Positions 55,115-64,000 of a stretch of DNA of 64,000 nt are shown here, one piece after another. Where the stretch lies: contig BJHW01000001.1 in the NCBI GenBank assembly GCA_005405945.1, forward strand, positions 5,332,001-5,396,000, written 5' to 3'. Each line of letters starts with the position of its first letter. Position 1 is the first letter of the stretch. Both the position numbers and the translations under genes were made by a program. This DNA is from Streptomyces violaceusniger (GTDB lineage Bacteria; Actinomycetota; Actinomycetes; Streptomycetales; Streptomycetaceae). The notes below the pieces were generated by a model, which was not told the DNA's origin, ran no database searches, and was given only the letters and a program-made list of their open reading frames with translations.

Positions 55115-56725
55115 TCAGCGCAGGCGCAGTGCCTTGAGCGCGCGCAGGCTGCGGGTCATGAAGTCCGCGTATTTCTCGTCCGTCATCCCGAAGGCCGGGC
55201 CGAGCGGCATCAGCCGCTGCTGGGCGACCGTCTGCGGTTCGGTGAACCTGAGGATGCCCTCGGAGCCATGGCGGCGGCCGAGTCCGGAGTCGCCCATGCC
55301 GCCCATGGGAGACGCGACGCTGCCGAAGGCGGCGGCGTAGCTCTCGTTGAGGTTGACCGTGCCCGCGCGCAGCCGGGTGGCGATCGCGCGGCCGCGCCGG
55401 GCGTCCTTGGTCCAGACGCTGGCGTTCAGACCGTAGGACGTCGCGTTGGCGCGCTCGATGGCCTCGCCCTCGTCGCGGAAGCGGTAGACGGAGACGACCG
55501 GGCCGAAGGTCTCCTCGGTGCAGACGGCCATCGGGGACTCCACGCCGTCCAGGATCGTCGGCTCGTAGAAGTATGGGCCGATGTCGGGGCGGGCACGGCC
55601 GCCGGCGAGGACCGTGGCGCCCTTGGAGACGGCCTCGTCCACATGGCGGGTGACGGTCTCCAGCTGGCGCTCCGAGACGAGCGAGCCCATCTCCGCCCCG
55701 TACGCCAGGGCGGTGCCGAGCCGCATGGCCTTCGTACGGGCCACGAAGCGCTCCAGGAAGTCGTCCGCGATCGACTCGTGGACGTACAGCCGTTCCATGG
55801 AGATGCACAGCTGCCCGGCGGAGGCGAAGCTGCCGCGCACCGCGCCGTCGACCGCGCGGGCCAGGTCGGCGTCGCGCAGCACCAGCATGGCGTTCTTACC
55901 GCCGAGTTCGAGGGAGCAGCCCACCAGGCGGGCGGCGGCGGCCTGGGCCACCTCGCGGCCGGTGCGGGTGGAGCCGGTGAACGCGACGTAGTCGGCACGC
56001 TCGACCACGGCGGGGCCGACCACCGGGCCGTCCCCGATCACGACCTGCCACACCCCGGCCGGAAGTCCGGCCTCCACCATCAGCTCGCGCGCCCACAGGG
56101 CGGACAGCGCGGTCTCGGTGTCGGGCTTCATCACCACGGCGTTGCCCGCCACGAAGGCGGGGATCGCATCGCCCACGGAGAGCTGGAGGGGGTAGTTCCA
56201 GGGCGCTATGAGGCCCACGACCCCGCGCGGCTGGCGCAGTTCGGTGACCCTGGTGAGGGTGGGTACCGCGCCCAGATGGCCCTTGGGGCGCAGATACGCG
56301 GGCGCCTTACGGCCGTAATGGCGGGCCACGATGGCGACGCCCTGGATCTCCTCCTGGGCGTGCAGCCGGGTCTTGCCGGTCTCCAGTTGGATCAGGTCCA
56401 GGATCTCCGGCTGGCGGCGCAGCAGCAGATCGTGGAAGCGGAGGAGGACGGCGGCGCGCCGGCGGACGGGCGTCGCGGCCCAGGCCCGCTGGGCGGCGCG
56501 GGCGTTCTCAAAAGCGGTGGCGACGTCTTCGGGGGTGGACTCGGGCAGGGCGGCGGCGAGGACTTCCCCGGTGAACGGGGTGTGGCTGACGGTGGTGCCG
56601 CTGCCGCCGACGCCCCGGGTGAGCCGCGCGATCAGCTCGGGAGTGACGACGTCGGCGGCGGTGCGGGTGCCTTCGGGGGCGACCGGGTTGCCGGTGCCGC
56701 CCTGCGTGATGTGCGAGTCCGTCAT
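55115..56725 (-). CDS. gabD2: succinate-semialdehyde dehydrogenase (NADP)
   Basis: Aldehyde dehydrogenase that would oxidise succinic semialdehyde to succinate (GABA shunt / alternative TCA route). 536 residues from ATG 56725 (MTDSHITQGGTGNPVAPEGT). The family core is intact: APWNYPLQLSVGDAIPAFVA (about 184-203), TGSTRTGREVAQAAAARLVG (cofactor loop), LELGGKNAMLVLRDADLARA (catalytic Glu), GQLCISMERLYVHESIADD (catalytic Cys), and EETFGPVVSVYRF near the C terminus. It precedes the GMC oxidoreductase gene in what appears to be a two-gene operon. Other aldehydes are possible. Confidence 0.93.
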   Translation of the reverse strand: MTDSHITQGGTGNPVAPEGTRTAADVVTPELIARLTRGVGGSGTTVSHTPFTGEVLAAALPESTPEDVATAFENARAAQRAWAATPVRRRAAVLLRFHDLLLRRQPEILDLIQLETGKTRLHAQEEIQGVAIVARHYGRKAPAYLRPKGHLGAVPTLTRVTELRQPRGVVGLIAPWNYPLQLSVGDAIPAFVAGNAVVMKPDTETALSALWARELMVEAGLPAGVWQVVIGDGPVVGPAVVERADYVAFTGSTRTGREVAQAAAARLVGCSLELGGKNAMLVLRDADLARAVDGAVRGSFASAGQLCISMERLYVHESIADDFLERFVARTKAMRLGTALAYGAEMGSLVSERQLETVTRHVDEAVSKGATVLAGGRARPDIGPYFYEPTILDGVESPMAVCTEETFGPVVSVYRFRDEGEAIERANATSYGLNASVWTKDARRGRAIATRLRAGTVNLNESYAAAFGSVASPMGGMGDSGLGRRHGSEGILRFTEPQTVAQQRLMPLGPAFGMTDEKYADFMTRSLRALKALRLR

Positions 56726-56814
56726 GGGGGCGAGGGTAGGCCCGCCCGGCGGCTTTGGGTACCCGGCGGTAACAACTTTCGCCCCGCGGCCCCGGGCGGA
56801 CCCGCCCAACTCCC

Positions 56815-58798
56815 TCAGAGCTTGTCGATCTTCAGATTCCGCACGATCCGCTCGTAGAGCTCCTGGCCGTCCCTCTGGGCGTCACCGTTGGCGGGCATGG
56901 AGACCGTCAGATCCCAGGCGACCTTGGCCTTGTTGACGTACAGGTGATCGCGCTTCACATACCGGATGGGGTTCTTGTTGCTGCTGGTGCCGTACGGCAG
57001 ATAGGAAGTGGTGACGTCCCGCGCCTCCCTCCCCTGCTGCTTCGACCCGGCCTTCTCGCTCCTGGCCTCCTCGACCGTCGCCCCGCCGCCGTCCTTGTAG
57101 AAGGCGACGATCTGGTCCGCCGCCGCGTCGACGTTCGCGGGGTCGTTCTCGCCGTCGGGGTGGAACGCCGCAGGGAGACGGTGAACACACCGCTGGGGTC
57201 GTAGTACGTGACCACCGGGTTGTCCGAGTCGCTGTCGTCCTGGACCCGCCGGTACTCGCCCGGCACGGCCAGGGAGGCGCCCACGACATCGCGCTCCTCC
57301 CGGACCGTCCAGCCCGGCGGCAGCCCCTCGCCGGAGAACGGCTTCATGATCGTGAGCACCAGGGCGGCCGCCACCACCAGTACCAGGCCGCCCAGCCCGA
57401 GTTGCGCCTTACGGTTCTTGTGCAGGATCGGCGGCACGAAGCGGCTGCCCGCTGACTGACCACCGCCCGGCGGGTATCCGGCCGTGGCGAGCATGGTGGG
57501 CACCGACCGCGGCTCCCGCGCCGCCGCCTCCAGGGCCTGCCGCACCTCGGGCGCCGCCGGGCGCATCGCCGGGTCCTTGCGCAGCAGTTGCATGATCAGC
57601 GTGGCGAGCGGGCCGGTGGCCCGCGCGGGGACCTGCGGTTCGGAGCCGAGCACGGCCTGGAGGGTCGCGGGGGCGTGGGAGCGGCGGAACGGCGACATGC
57701 CCTCGACCGCCGCGTACAGCACGACGCCGAGCGACCACAGGTCGGACTCCGGCCCCGGCCGCTGGCCCAGCACCCGCTCGGGCGCGATGAACTCGGGCGA
57801 GCCGACGAAACCACCCGTCTCGGTGAGCCGTTGCTCGCCCTCGATCTGCGCGATGCCGAAGTCGGTGAGCACCACCCGGTCGCTCCGGCCGAGCAGCACG
57901 TTGTCCGGCTTCACATCGCGGTGCAACACGCCCGCCTCATGGGCCGCCGCCAGCGCGCCGAGCACGGCGAGGCCGATCCGGGCCGCCTCGCGCGGATCCA
58001 GCGTGCCCTCCATCAGCCGGTCGCCCAGCGACTGGCCGCGCACGAGCTCCATCACGATCCAAGGGCGGCCGTTCTCGACCACCACGTCGTGGACGGTGAC
58101 GACGGAGGGGTGGTCGATCCGCGCCGCGGCGCGTGCCTCGCGCTCCATCCGCTGATAGACGGTCTGCCGCTCGCGCTCGGGGAGATGGTCGGGGACGCGC
58201 GGCTCCTTGACCGCGACGTCGCGGTCCACGATCTGGTCGTGCGCCCGCCATACGGTGCCCATACCGCCGTGGCCGAGGCGGGAGACGAGCTGATAGCGGC
58301 CGCCGATGAGCCGCCCGCTGCTCGGGTCCTGGGCGGCGGGGGCGGGGCGGGAGCGGACTGCCGCGCGCCGGGCCGGTCTTCGGCGGGCGGCTGTCCGGCA
58401 GGTGCCTCTTCGGCGGGCGGCTGTCCGGCGGGTGCCTCTTCGGCGGGCGGCTGTCCGGCGGGCGGCTGTCCGGCGGGTGCCTCTTCGGCGGGCGGCTGTC
58501 CGGCGGGCGGCTGGGGGCCGCCGCGCGGATCGGAGAACCGGGTCGGCTCGTACGCGCCCCGCGAGGGCCCCGCCGCCCCGGCCTCCTGGCCCGGCTGCCG
58601 GGGCTCCTGGGGCGGCTGTGGCCCTTGGGGCCCTTGGGACGACTGGGCCGCCTGGGGCCCCTGGGACGTCTGGGGCGCCTCATGTGCCCCAGGTGCCTCG
58701 GGTGGCGGCTGTGGCCCCGGCACCGGGGCGGCCGGGGCGTGCGGTGGCCGCAGGCTGTAGCTGGTGGGCTCGTTCGCCCGTCCCCCGTCGTTCGTCAT
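56815..58798 (-). CDS. serine/threonine kinase with Pro-rich N terminus (frameshifts ~57172 and ~58335)
   Basis: Hanks-type kinase. The start is ATG 58798 (MTNDGGRANEPTSYSLRPPH). Unusually, about 155 residues of Pro/Gln/Ala repeats (AEEAPAGQPP) precede the kinase domain, which begins RLIGGRYQLVSRLGHGGMGT. Motifs: VAVKEPR (Lys), HRDVKPDNVLL, DFGIAQIEGE and APERVLGQ. A helix QLGLGGLVLVVAAALVLTIM and an extracellular domain from GWTVREERDVVGASLAVPGE to LYERIVRNLKIDKL follow. Two single missing bases (C run near 58335; near 57172) break it; the repaired length is 661. It sits next to a similar kinase gene. Confidence 0.9.
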
Positions 58799-58874
58799 GC
58801 GCCCATCATTACCCGGGGGCGGCACCGCTGTGGAGGCGCGGTGGGCGCTCGTGACAAAGCCGTTGCGACGTCGT

Positions 58875-60615
58875 TCAGTTCGCCGCGCCGGGGCGCGAGA
58901 ACGTGGCGGCGGCGGTGTCGAAATGCCGCTTGCCCAGGGATTTCTCACCCACGGGGCGGATAGCCACAGGTCGTACATTTTGCCGTTTTCGTTCCAGCTC
59001 AGGTCGTATGTCTGCCGAGAGCCGCCGTCGTCGGCCGAGCCGTTCCAGATGAACGCCCACAGGGCGGCGGGACGGCCGTTGTGCTCGGTCTCGATGACCT
59101 GGCCGCTGCGGTAGCCCGGATAGTTCCGCGGGCCCTTGGCGTCCGCCTCACGGCTGAGCCCGAGCGGGCCCTCGGGGCTCTGCTCCTGGATATGGATCCC
59201 GATCCGGAACTCCATACCGGGCGAGTTGTAGTAGACCCGGGGCGCCTTGTACTCGCGGGCGAACCCCTCGGGCACGGCGAGCGAGAAGCCGAGCGGGTCC
59301 TCGACCAGCTCATAGCCCTCGGGGATCCGGTCCGACGGGCTCGCCGTGGGCTCGGAGTCCTTCACGGGCCGCTGCGGCGCCTTCTCGGGGGCGCTCGGAC
59401 TCCGCGAACTCCCCTTGTCCGCGCTCTGGCTCGTATGCCCGCCCAGCGCCGCGCCGCCGTCACCGCCCCCGTTGTCCAGCAGCGCCACGACACCCGCGGC
59501 GACGCCGGCGAGTGCGACCACGGCCGCGGCCGCCATAAGGACGGCACGGTGGCGCCCACCGCGGCCGGAACGGGACCGGGCGGCGGGGTCGGCCGGAGCG
59601 GCTACGGGGACGGAGGCGGCCGGGGGCGCGGAAGCGGGGAACGGCGCGGGGGAAGACACCGGGGACGCCGGGGACATCGGCGACACCGGGGGCGGCACGG
59701 GTACGGACGCCGACGAACCCCGGCCGTCCGGCCCGAACGGCACGCTGGGCTGGGTCGGGGTGTACTCCAGCGGGATCTCCGGGGTGTCGCCCACCTCCTG
59801 GGCCATCAGCAGCATCCGCTCGACCTCGTCGGCGCTCAGCCGCTCCTCCGGAGCCCGCCGCAACAGCCCCTCGATGACCGGCTTCAGGGCCCTGCCGCCT
59901 CGGGTATGGGGATCTCGTCGAAGACGACGGCGTGCAGCACCCCGGCCAGCGACTCGCGGTGGAACGGGGATTCACCGCCCACCAGCGTGCAGAGCAGTAC
60001 CCCGAGCGACCACAGGTCCGACTCCGGCCCGGTGCGCCGCCCCGACATCCGCTCCGGCGCGGTGTATTCGGGCGAGCCCACGAACGAGCCGGTCTCGGTG
60101 ATCGTGGTCGACCCGGTGACCTGCGCGATCCCGAAGTCCGTCAGCACGACCCGGCCGGTGCCCGACTCCACCAGCACATTGGCGGGCTTGATGTCCCGGT
60201 GCAGCACCCCGCGCGCGTGCGCGGCGCGCAACGCGCCCAGCAGCGCGGCCGCGATCCGCCCCGCCTCACGCGCGCCGACGGGGCCGTCCGCGCCCAGCCG
60301 GTCGGCGAGCGAGAACCCGTCGACCAGCTCCATGACGATCCAGGCGCAGTCGTCCTCCTCGATCACATCGTGGAGGACGATCACGTTCGGATGCTTGATC
60401 TGTGCGACGGTCCGGGCCTCGCGCAGGGTGCGCTCACCGCGCAACTGCGAGTCGAAGGCCGTGAGCCCCTCGTCCACATGGAGTTCCTTGACCGCGACAT
60501 CGCGGCCCAGCAGCTCGTCGACGGCCCGCCAGACCGTGCCCATTCCGCCGCGTCCGAGCCGTGTGGCCAGCCGGTAGCGGTTGGCGATCAGACGGCCTTC
60601 TCCCCCGGTACCCAT
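58875..60615 (-). CDS. serine/threonine kinase with extracytoplasmic sensor domain (frameshifts ~58956 and ~59895)
   Basis: Hanks-type kinase, start ATG 60615 (MGTGGEGRLIANRYRLATRL). The kinase domain carries GRGGMGTVW, VAVKELHV (Lys), HRDIKPANVLV, DFGIAQVTG and APERMSG. It is followed by LSADEVERMLLMAQEVGDTP, a Ser/Pro/Ala linker, a membrane helix (LMAAAAVVALAGVAAGVVAL) and an outer domain from YELVEDPLGFSLAVPEGFAR to TAAATFSRPGAAN. A C missing near 59895 truncates the kinase at AAGP, and one near 58956 alters the end; with both restored it has 580 residues. The outer domain resembles that of the neighbouring kinase (LSLAVPEG/ASLAVPGE), which points to duplication. Confidence 0.9.
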
Positions 60616-60864
60616 GGGCTCATCTTGCCTCACGACACGGATGCCCTCGAACACCGGACCACCGACCCGCCCCCACGGGCGATTGAGCCCGGGCGCGCCA
60701 TACGGGAACGTAGGGCATGCCGATGTTAACGGGGCGGACCGCGGCCGCCCCCATCGGGCACCTTCGCGCTTACGGCCCCTGAGGTCTTCCGGCAGGGGGC
60801 ACCTCCCAGCGGTAGCGGGGGCGAGCCGAAGGGGCCGGACGCTCTACGGCAACCAGGAAAAGTG
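60616..60864. promoter_or_regulatory. intergenic region with a CAGGGGGCACCTCCC repeat
   Basis: Holds the promoter of the kinase gene. Near 60793-60807 is CAGGGGGCACCTCCC, which also occurs inside pcrA (complement of about 31290-31304) and looks like a dispersed palindromic repeat element. No gene. Confidence 0.5.
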
Positions 60865-60897
60865 GGCCGCCCCGCGGCGGGGGTCCACGGGGCGGCC
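60865..60897 (-). terminator. terminator of the M64 peptidase gene
   Basis: GGCCGCCCCG (60865-60874) and CGGGGCGGCC (60888-60897), 44 bases beyond the stop at 60941. Confidence 0.75.
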
Positions 60898-60940
60898 AGT
60901 CAGAGGGGCGCCACAGACGGGGCACCAGGTGGTGGGTTGG

Positions 60941-62308
60941 TCAGCCAGTGACCTTCCACGTCCGGGAATCACTCAGCAGCTTGCGCAGGGCCGGGTCCTT
61001 CACCGCACTCGTGCCGTCCGTCGCCTTCGCGGTGACCTTGTGGGTCGCGCCGTCGCTCGGGACGCCCAGCGCCGCCGGGGTCACGCTCGTCTTACCGTTC
61101 GCGGCGGTGGCCTCCGCCCCGTCCACGTACCACTTCAGCGACGCGCCCTTGGCCACGTCCACCTCGATGCCCGCCGACCGCTTGACGGCCGTCCCGGTGG
61201 CCGTACGGCTGCTGAGCGCGCTGGCGTGGCGGTAGAAGCCCGCGATCATCGCCTCACGGCCGGGGAGGCTGAACTCCCGCCCCAGGGTGCGCATGATCGA
61301 GTTGTCCGTGGGGCGGTTGATGCCCTTGGGGTAGTAGCGGCCGCCCTCGTAGGCGCCGACCGTACCGCCGTCGGGCGAGGTCTGGCCGATCCAGCGGTAC
61401 CACTTCTTCTGCTGGGCGGTCAGCTGCGCCGCGCTCAGCTTGGTGGCGTTGGACTCGTCGGGCTCGGCGCCCGTGTAGGTGCCGTACTCCGGGTAGAAGT
61501 ACTCGTCGGCCAGCTTGCCGAGCGAGTGGCCGGTCTCGTGGACCGCGATCTGGTCGGAGTCGGCGTGGTCGGAGGCGGCGGTGGCGATGCCGTCGTAGCC
61601 GACCTGCGAGGTGAGGGTGTAGCCCGCGCCGCCGTACTTGGTGGAGTTGGACAGCACGACCACCAGATCGGCCTGCGGCGCCTTGGCCGCGTAGGACTCG
61701 ACCTTGGCGGTGTTGACGCACAGCAGCCGCTCGATGTCGTCGCACCAGAAGTACGAGCCGAGGGCGGTGTCCTTGACGACGCCCTTGGACGGGTCGCCGG
61801 AGACACCCGACTGGTTGGAGACGGCGTCCACGGTCCAGACGTTGAAGAGGTCCTTGTACGAGGCGTAGGGCTGCACCGCGGACATCTGCTCCCACTTGGA
61901 GCGCGCGTCGGCGTGGAAGTCTTCCTGCTGGCCCGCGGTGTAGCCGTCGCCGATGAAGACGACGTCCAGCTTGTCGGCCGTGGTGCCGTTGCCGACGACC
62001 GAGCCGACCTGGCCGTCGGCGGCGGCCTCCTTGGCGGACAGGGAGCGGGCGGCGCGGGTCAGCCGCTCGGGGGCGGCGGCCGGGACCTCGGTGTGGCGGG
62101 GGTGGCCGCCCGGGCCGGTGAAGTACTCCACGTCCAGGGTGCGCTGTGACGAGGCGGCGTCAGCAGCGGCTGACGAGCCGGACGCTCCCGGCGACGCCGT
62201 GGCCGGCGCGGTCATGGCCGCGGCCGCCGCCAGGGCGATGCCTCCGGCGACGGCCGCGGTGCGCAGGGGGATGCGGCTGCGTATGCGGCTCCGTATGCGT
62301 CTGCGCAC
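60941..62308 (-). CDS. secreted M64 (IgA-peptidase-like) zinc metalloprotease
   Basis: Exported protease, 455 residues from GTG 62308 (MRRRIRSRIRSRIPLRTAAV, GGGAG upstream). A basic Arg/Ile repeat and AVAGGIALAAAAAMTAPATA form the signal peptide. M64 domain: LDVVFIGDGYTAGQQEDFHA (about 128-147), FNVWTVDAVSNQSGVSGDPS, LGSYFWCDDIERLLCVNTAK, the zinc motif QIAVHETGHSLGKLADEYFY (HExxH and the third ligand Asp/Glu) and an Asn/Met turn (NRPTDNSIMRTLGREFSLPG). A C-terminal beta domain (GASLKWYVDGAEATAANGKT) closes the protein. Substrate unknown; relatives degrade host or environmental proteins. Confidence 0.93.
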   Translation of the reverse strand: MRRRIRSRIRSRIPLRTAAVAGGIALAAAAAMTAPATASPGASGSSAAADAASSQRTLDVEYFTGPGGHPRHTEVPAAAPERLTRAARSLSAKEAAADGQVGSVVGNGTTADKLDVVFIGDGYTAGQQEDFHADARSKWEQMSAVQPYASYKDLFNVWTVDAVSNQSGVSGDPSKGVVKDTALGSYFWCDDIERLLCVNTAKVESYAAKAPQADLVVVLSNSTKYGGAGYTLTSQVGYDGIATAASDHADSDQIAVHETGHSLGKLADEYFYPEYGTYTGAEPDESNATKLSAAQLTAQQKKWYRWIGQTSPDGGTVGAYEGGRYYPKGINRPTDNSIMRTLGREFSLPGREAMIAGFYRHASALSSRTATGTAVKRSAGIEVDVAKGASLKWYVDGAEATAANGKTSVTPAALGVPSDGATHKVTAKATDGTSAVKDPALRKLLSDSRTWKVTG

Positions 62309-62500
62309 GGTGGCTCCCGAAGTCCTCGCGATAAGCGGCCAGTTAAGCAGGATTAATTCGCCGCTCAACCTAAGGGCTTCAGGTGTCGGGGGCAATGGGA
62401 ATTAGGGAAGTGGCTAGGAAATCGGGCACCGCACAACCATGCGGCGGGCTCCTCGCCCAACACCTCCCTTCCTCCCGGTCAACCCCTCCCGACCTGCCGC
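62309..62500. promoter_or_regulatory. intergenic region upstream of the M64 gene
   Basis: Less GC-rich stretch (GGATTAATTCGCCGCTCAAC near 62351) that should hold the M64 promoter. Nothing else is seen. Confidence 0.35.
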
Positions 62501-63873
62501 TCAGCCCCTTCCCGCGCACCCCCTCCCGTCACGCGCCAGCCGCAGCAGCCGGTCCAGCACCCGGCGGCCCCGGCCCGGATCCCGTCGTGCTCGAACTCGT
62601 CCGTCACCCAGGTGCGCAGGCCCCGGATCGCCCGCGCGGTGGCCAGGGAGTGCTCCGTGTCCACGTACAGGTCGTCGTGGTAGATCACGGCGGCCACCGG
62701 CACGGTGTTACGGGCCAGCCGCTCGGTGTCGTACAGCGGGCCCCAGCCGGTGCGCGCGGCGAGCAGCTCGGCGGTGCGGGCGAGCGGGCGCAGCGCCGCG
62801 TGGGTGTCGAGCATCCAGGGGTGCACCGTCTCGCCCGTAAGGAGCACCGGACGGTCCTCCGCGACCGCCTTACCGGCGTCGAACACGGGGAATTCGGCGC
62901 GGACCCGCTCCGCGGCCCAGCCGGTGGCCCGGCCGTCCTGGGCGTAGGTCGCCTCCAGCAGGAGGCTGTAGAGCGGGATGGCGGCGCGCGAGAGGACGGC
63001 CGCCGTCTGCTCGCGGAAGGCGTCGCTCAGCCGCGGCCCGTCGGCGGTGGGCACGAACGCGTCCTCCAGGAGATAGTGCAGCCGGTGCGAGCCGTCGCCG
63101 CTGCCGAGCAGGAAGCCGAGCTGCTGGAGGGCGGGGACGGTGAGCCGGGTCCCGTCCGTCAGGACCTCCTCGTGGTCGGTCAGATGCCGCACCAGGGCCC
63201 GGACGGTGTCCGCGTCCCGCGGATAGCGGGCGTAGTGGGCGAGGGTCTTGCGCTCCATCCGCGGATAGGCGGTCCGGTAGACGGCGTCCACGTCGGTGCC
63301 GGGGTCGATCGCGGGCAGTCCGCCGGCCACCAGCACCGCGTCCAGCCCCTCGGGCGCGTGGGACAGATAGCTCACGGCGCAGAAGCCGCCGAAGCTCTGG
63401 CCGAGCACGGTCCACGGGCGGTCCCCGATGAGCCGGCGCCGGATCAGCTCGCAGTCGCGGACGATCGCGTCGGCGCGGAAGTGGGAGAGGTACGCGGCCT
63501 GTTCCTCGGGTCCGCCGCGCAGCGGCAGGGTCTGGCGGTTGGCCGGGGTGGAGCGGCCAGTGCCGCGCTGGTCGAGCAGGAGCACGCGGTATTCGTCCAG
63601 CGCGCGGTCCAGCCAGCCGGAGCGGCCCACCGGACGGTCCGCGCCACAGCCGGGCCCGCCCTGGAGGTACAGCAGCCAGGGGAGCCGCTCGCGCTCGGCG
63701 GCGGATTTGCCCGCGGCGACGACCTCTCGTGCGTAAAGCCGGATCAGCTCGCCCTCGGGAGCCTTATGGTCGAGCGGTACGTCGAAGTGATAGTCGGCGA
63801 GGAGCAGTTCCGGCTGACGGACTGTCGTCACGGCGCCCGGCCCGGCCGGTACCGCTGTGCTTGCCTGCTGCAT
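62501..63873 (-). CDS. proline-iminopeptidase-like alpha/beta hydrolase (frameshifted near 62568)
   Basis: Serine hydrolase of the S33 (proline iminopeptidase) family, intracellular. 457 residues from ATG 63873 (MQQASTAVPAGPGAVTTVRQ) with one base restored in the G run near 62568; the true end is then RRVLDRLLRLARDGRG and a TGA at 62501, instead of a Cys/Trp-rich tail. Catalytic parts: LLYLQGGPGCGADRPVGRSG (oxyanion HGGPG-type), DQRGTGRSTPANR, TVLGQSFGGFCAVSYLSHAP (nucleophile Ser in GQSFGG), the C-terminal Asp region in LYVDTEHSLATARAI and the His in DEFEHDGIRAG. The cap domain includes YLLEDAFVPTADGP. It is divergent from the truncated frame at the right edge. Confidence 0.9.
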
Positions 63874-63896
63874 CCTTCAATCCTCACGTTAAATGG

Positions 63897-63916
63897 ACTT
63901 AGCTCGGCGATTAAGT
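63897..63916. promoter_or_regulatory. ACTTA-N10-TAAGT inverted repeat
   Basis: In the 67-base AT-rich divergent gap between the hydrolase and the partial frame at 63941, a candidate operator for a regulator encoded beyond the window. Confidence 0.4.
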
Positions 63917-63940
63917 TACCGCCGGGGAGAAGAGGGCACG

Positions 63941-64000
63941 GTGGCCGACAGAAGCGCCGGTGACGGGCGGACGGCGGGAACGGTGACGGGGGCGGCCGGG
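63941..64000 (+). CDS. start of a gene that runs off the right edge
   Basis: GTG 63941 with AGAGGG before it opens MADRSAGDGRTAGTVTGAAG, open to the window end. It is divergent from the hydrolase gene, as a regulator would be, but 20 residues do not allow a call. Confidence 0.3.
   Translation, partial: MADRSAGDGRTAGTVTGAAG

Noticed and set aside
1..64000. tRNA, rRNA, transposase, prophage or biosynthetic cluster
   Set aside because: None is recognisable by eye in any frame or as RNA structure; the region is ordinary core chromosome.

Overview
The window is a piece of a Streptomyces (or very close relative) core chromosome. GC is very high, codon third positions are almost all G or C, GTG and TTG starts are frequent, perfect GC hairpins serve as terminators, and the gene order sucCD - purNH - folD - mdh, pcrA, icmB, guaA with serine/threonine kinases and lytic cell-wall enzymes is typical of that genus. 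I see no rRNA, tRNA, CRISPR, prophage, transposase or biosynthetic gene cluster.

Layout: 1-2.4 kb, two small-motif proteins of unknown role; 2.5-14.6 kb, central metabolism on the minus strand (mdh, folD, purH, purN, sucD, sucC) with an HTH-DUF2690 protein, a DUF3017 protein and a DUF6350 membrane protein between them; 14.9-17.3 kb, two secreted low-complexity proteins; 17.4-25.8 kb, a divergent five-gene module: AAA+ (MoxR-like) / DUF5682 / VWA on the minus strand and SWIM / DUF5691 on the plus strand; 26-29.2 kb, icmB, a decayed lipase and an M23 endopeptidase; 29.5-32 kb, the pcrA helicase; 32-36.3 kb, cell-wall enzymes (two NlpC/P60 proteins, one behind a ydaO c-di-AMP riboswitch, plus an L,D-transpeptidase); 36.7-39.5 kb, two SDRs and an XRE regulator; 39.6-44 kb, a LiaFSR-like envelope-stress set (response regulator, PspC-fused kinase, PspC/toast-rack protein); 44-48.1 kb, a Ser/Thr kinase, DoxX and an integral membrane protein; 48.2-51.2 kb, a class II aldolase-fold protein, guaA and a chorismate mutase with an attenuator-like leader; 52-56.7 kb, a sortase-anchored protein, a GMC oxidoreductase and succinate-semialdehyde dehydrogenase; 56.8-60.6 kb, two tandem Ser/Thr kinases; 60.9-63.9 kb, an M64 metalloprotease and a proline-iminopeptidase-like hydrolase.

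The most interesting biology is the five-gene AAA/DUF5682/VWA - SWIM/DUF5691 module. Its divergent control region carries a TTGTCAGTG-N8-TAnnnT element (exact match at 22523-22545) plus a near match on the other strand, the form described for RecA-independent (PafBC-type) DNA-damage promoters. pcrA, 10 kb away, has the same element. I infer that the uncharacterised module is DNA-damage inducible.

A general caution: seventeen genes, including the normally indispensable pcrA, are broken by about 28 frameshifts. In every case the reading frame is restored by adding ONE base, nearly always in a G or C run, and never by removing one. This is the signature of homopolymer under-calling in the sequence rather than gene decay. 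I therefore annotate those genes as single CDSs over their whole span and give the position of each break. Only the lipase relic near 27 kb looks truly dead.
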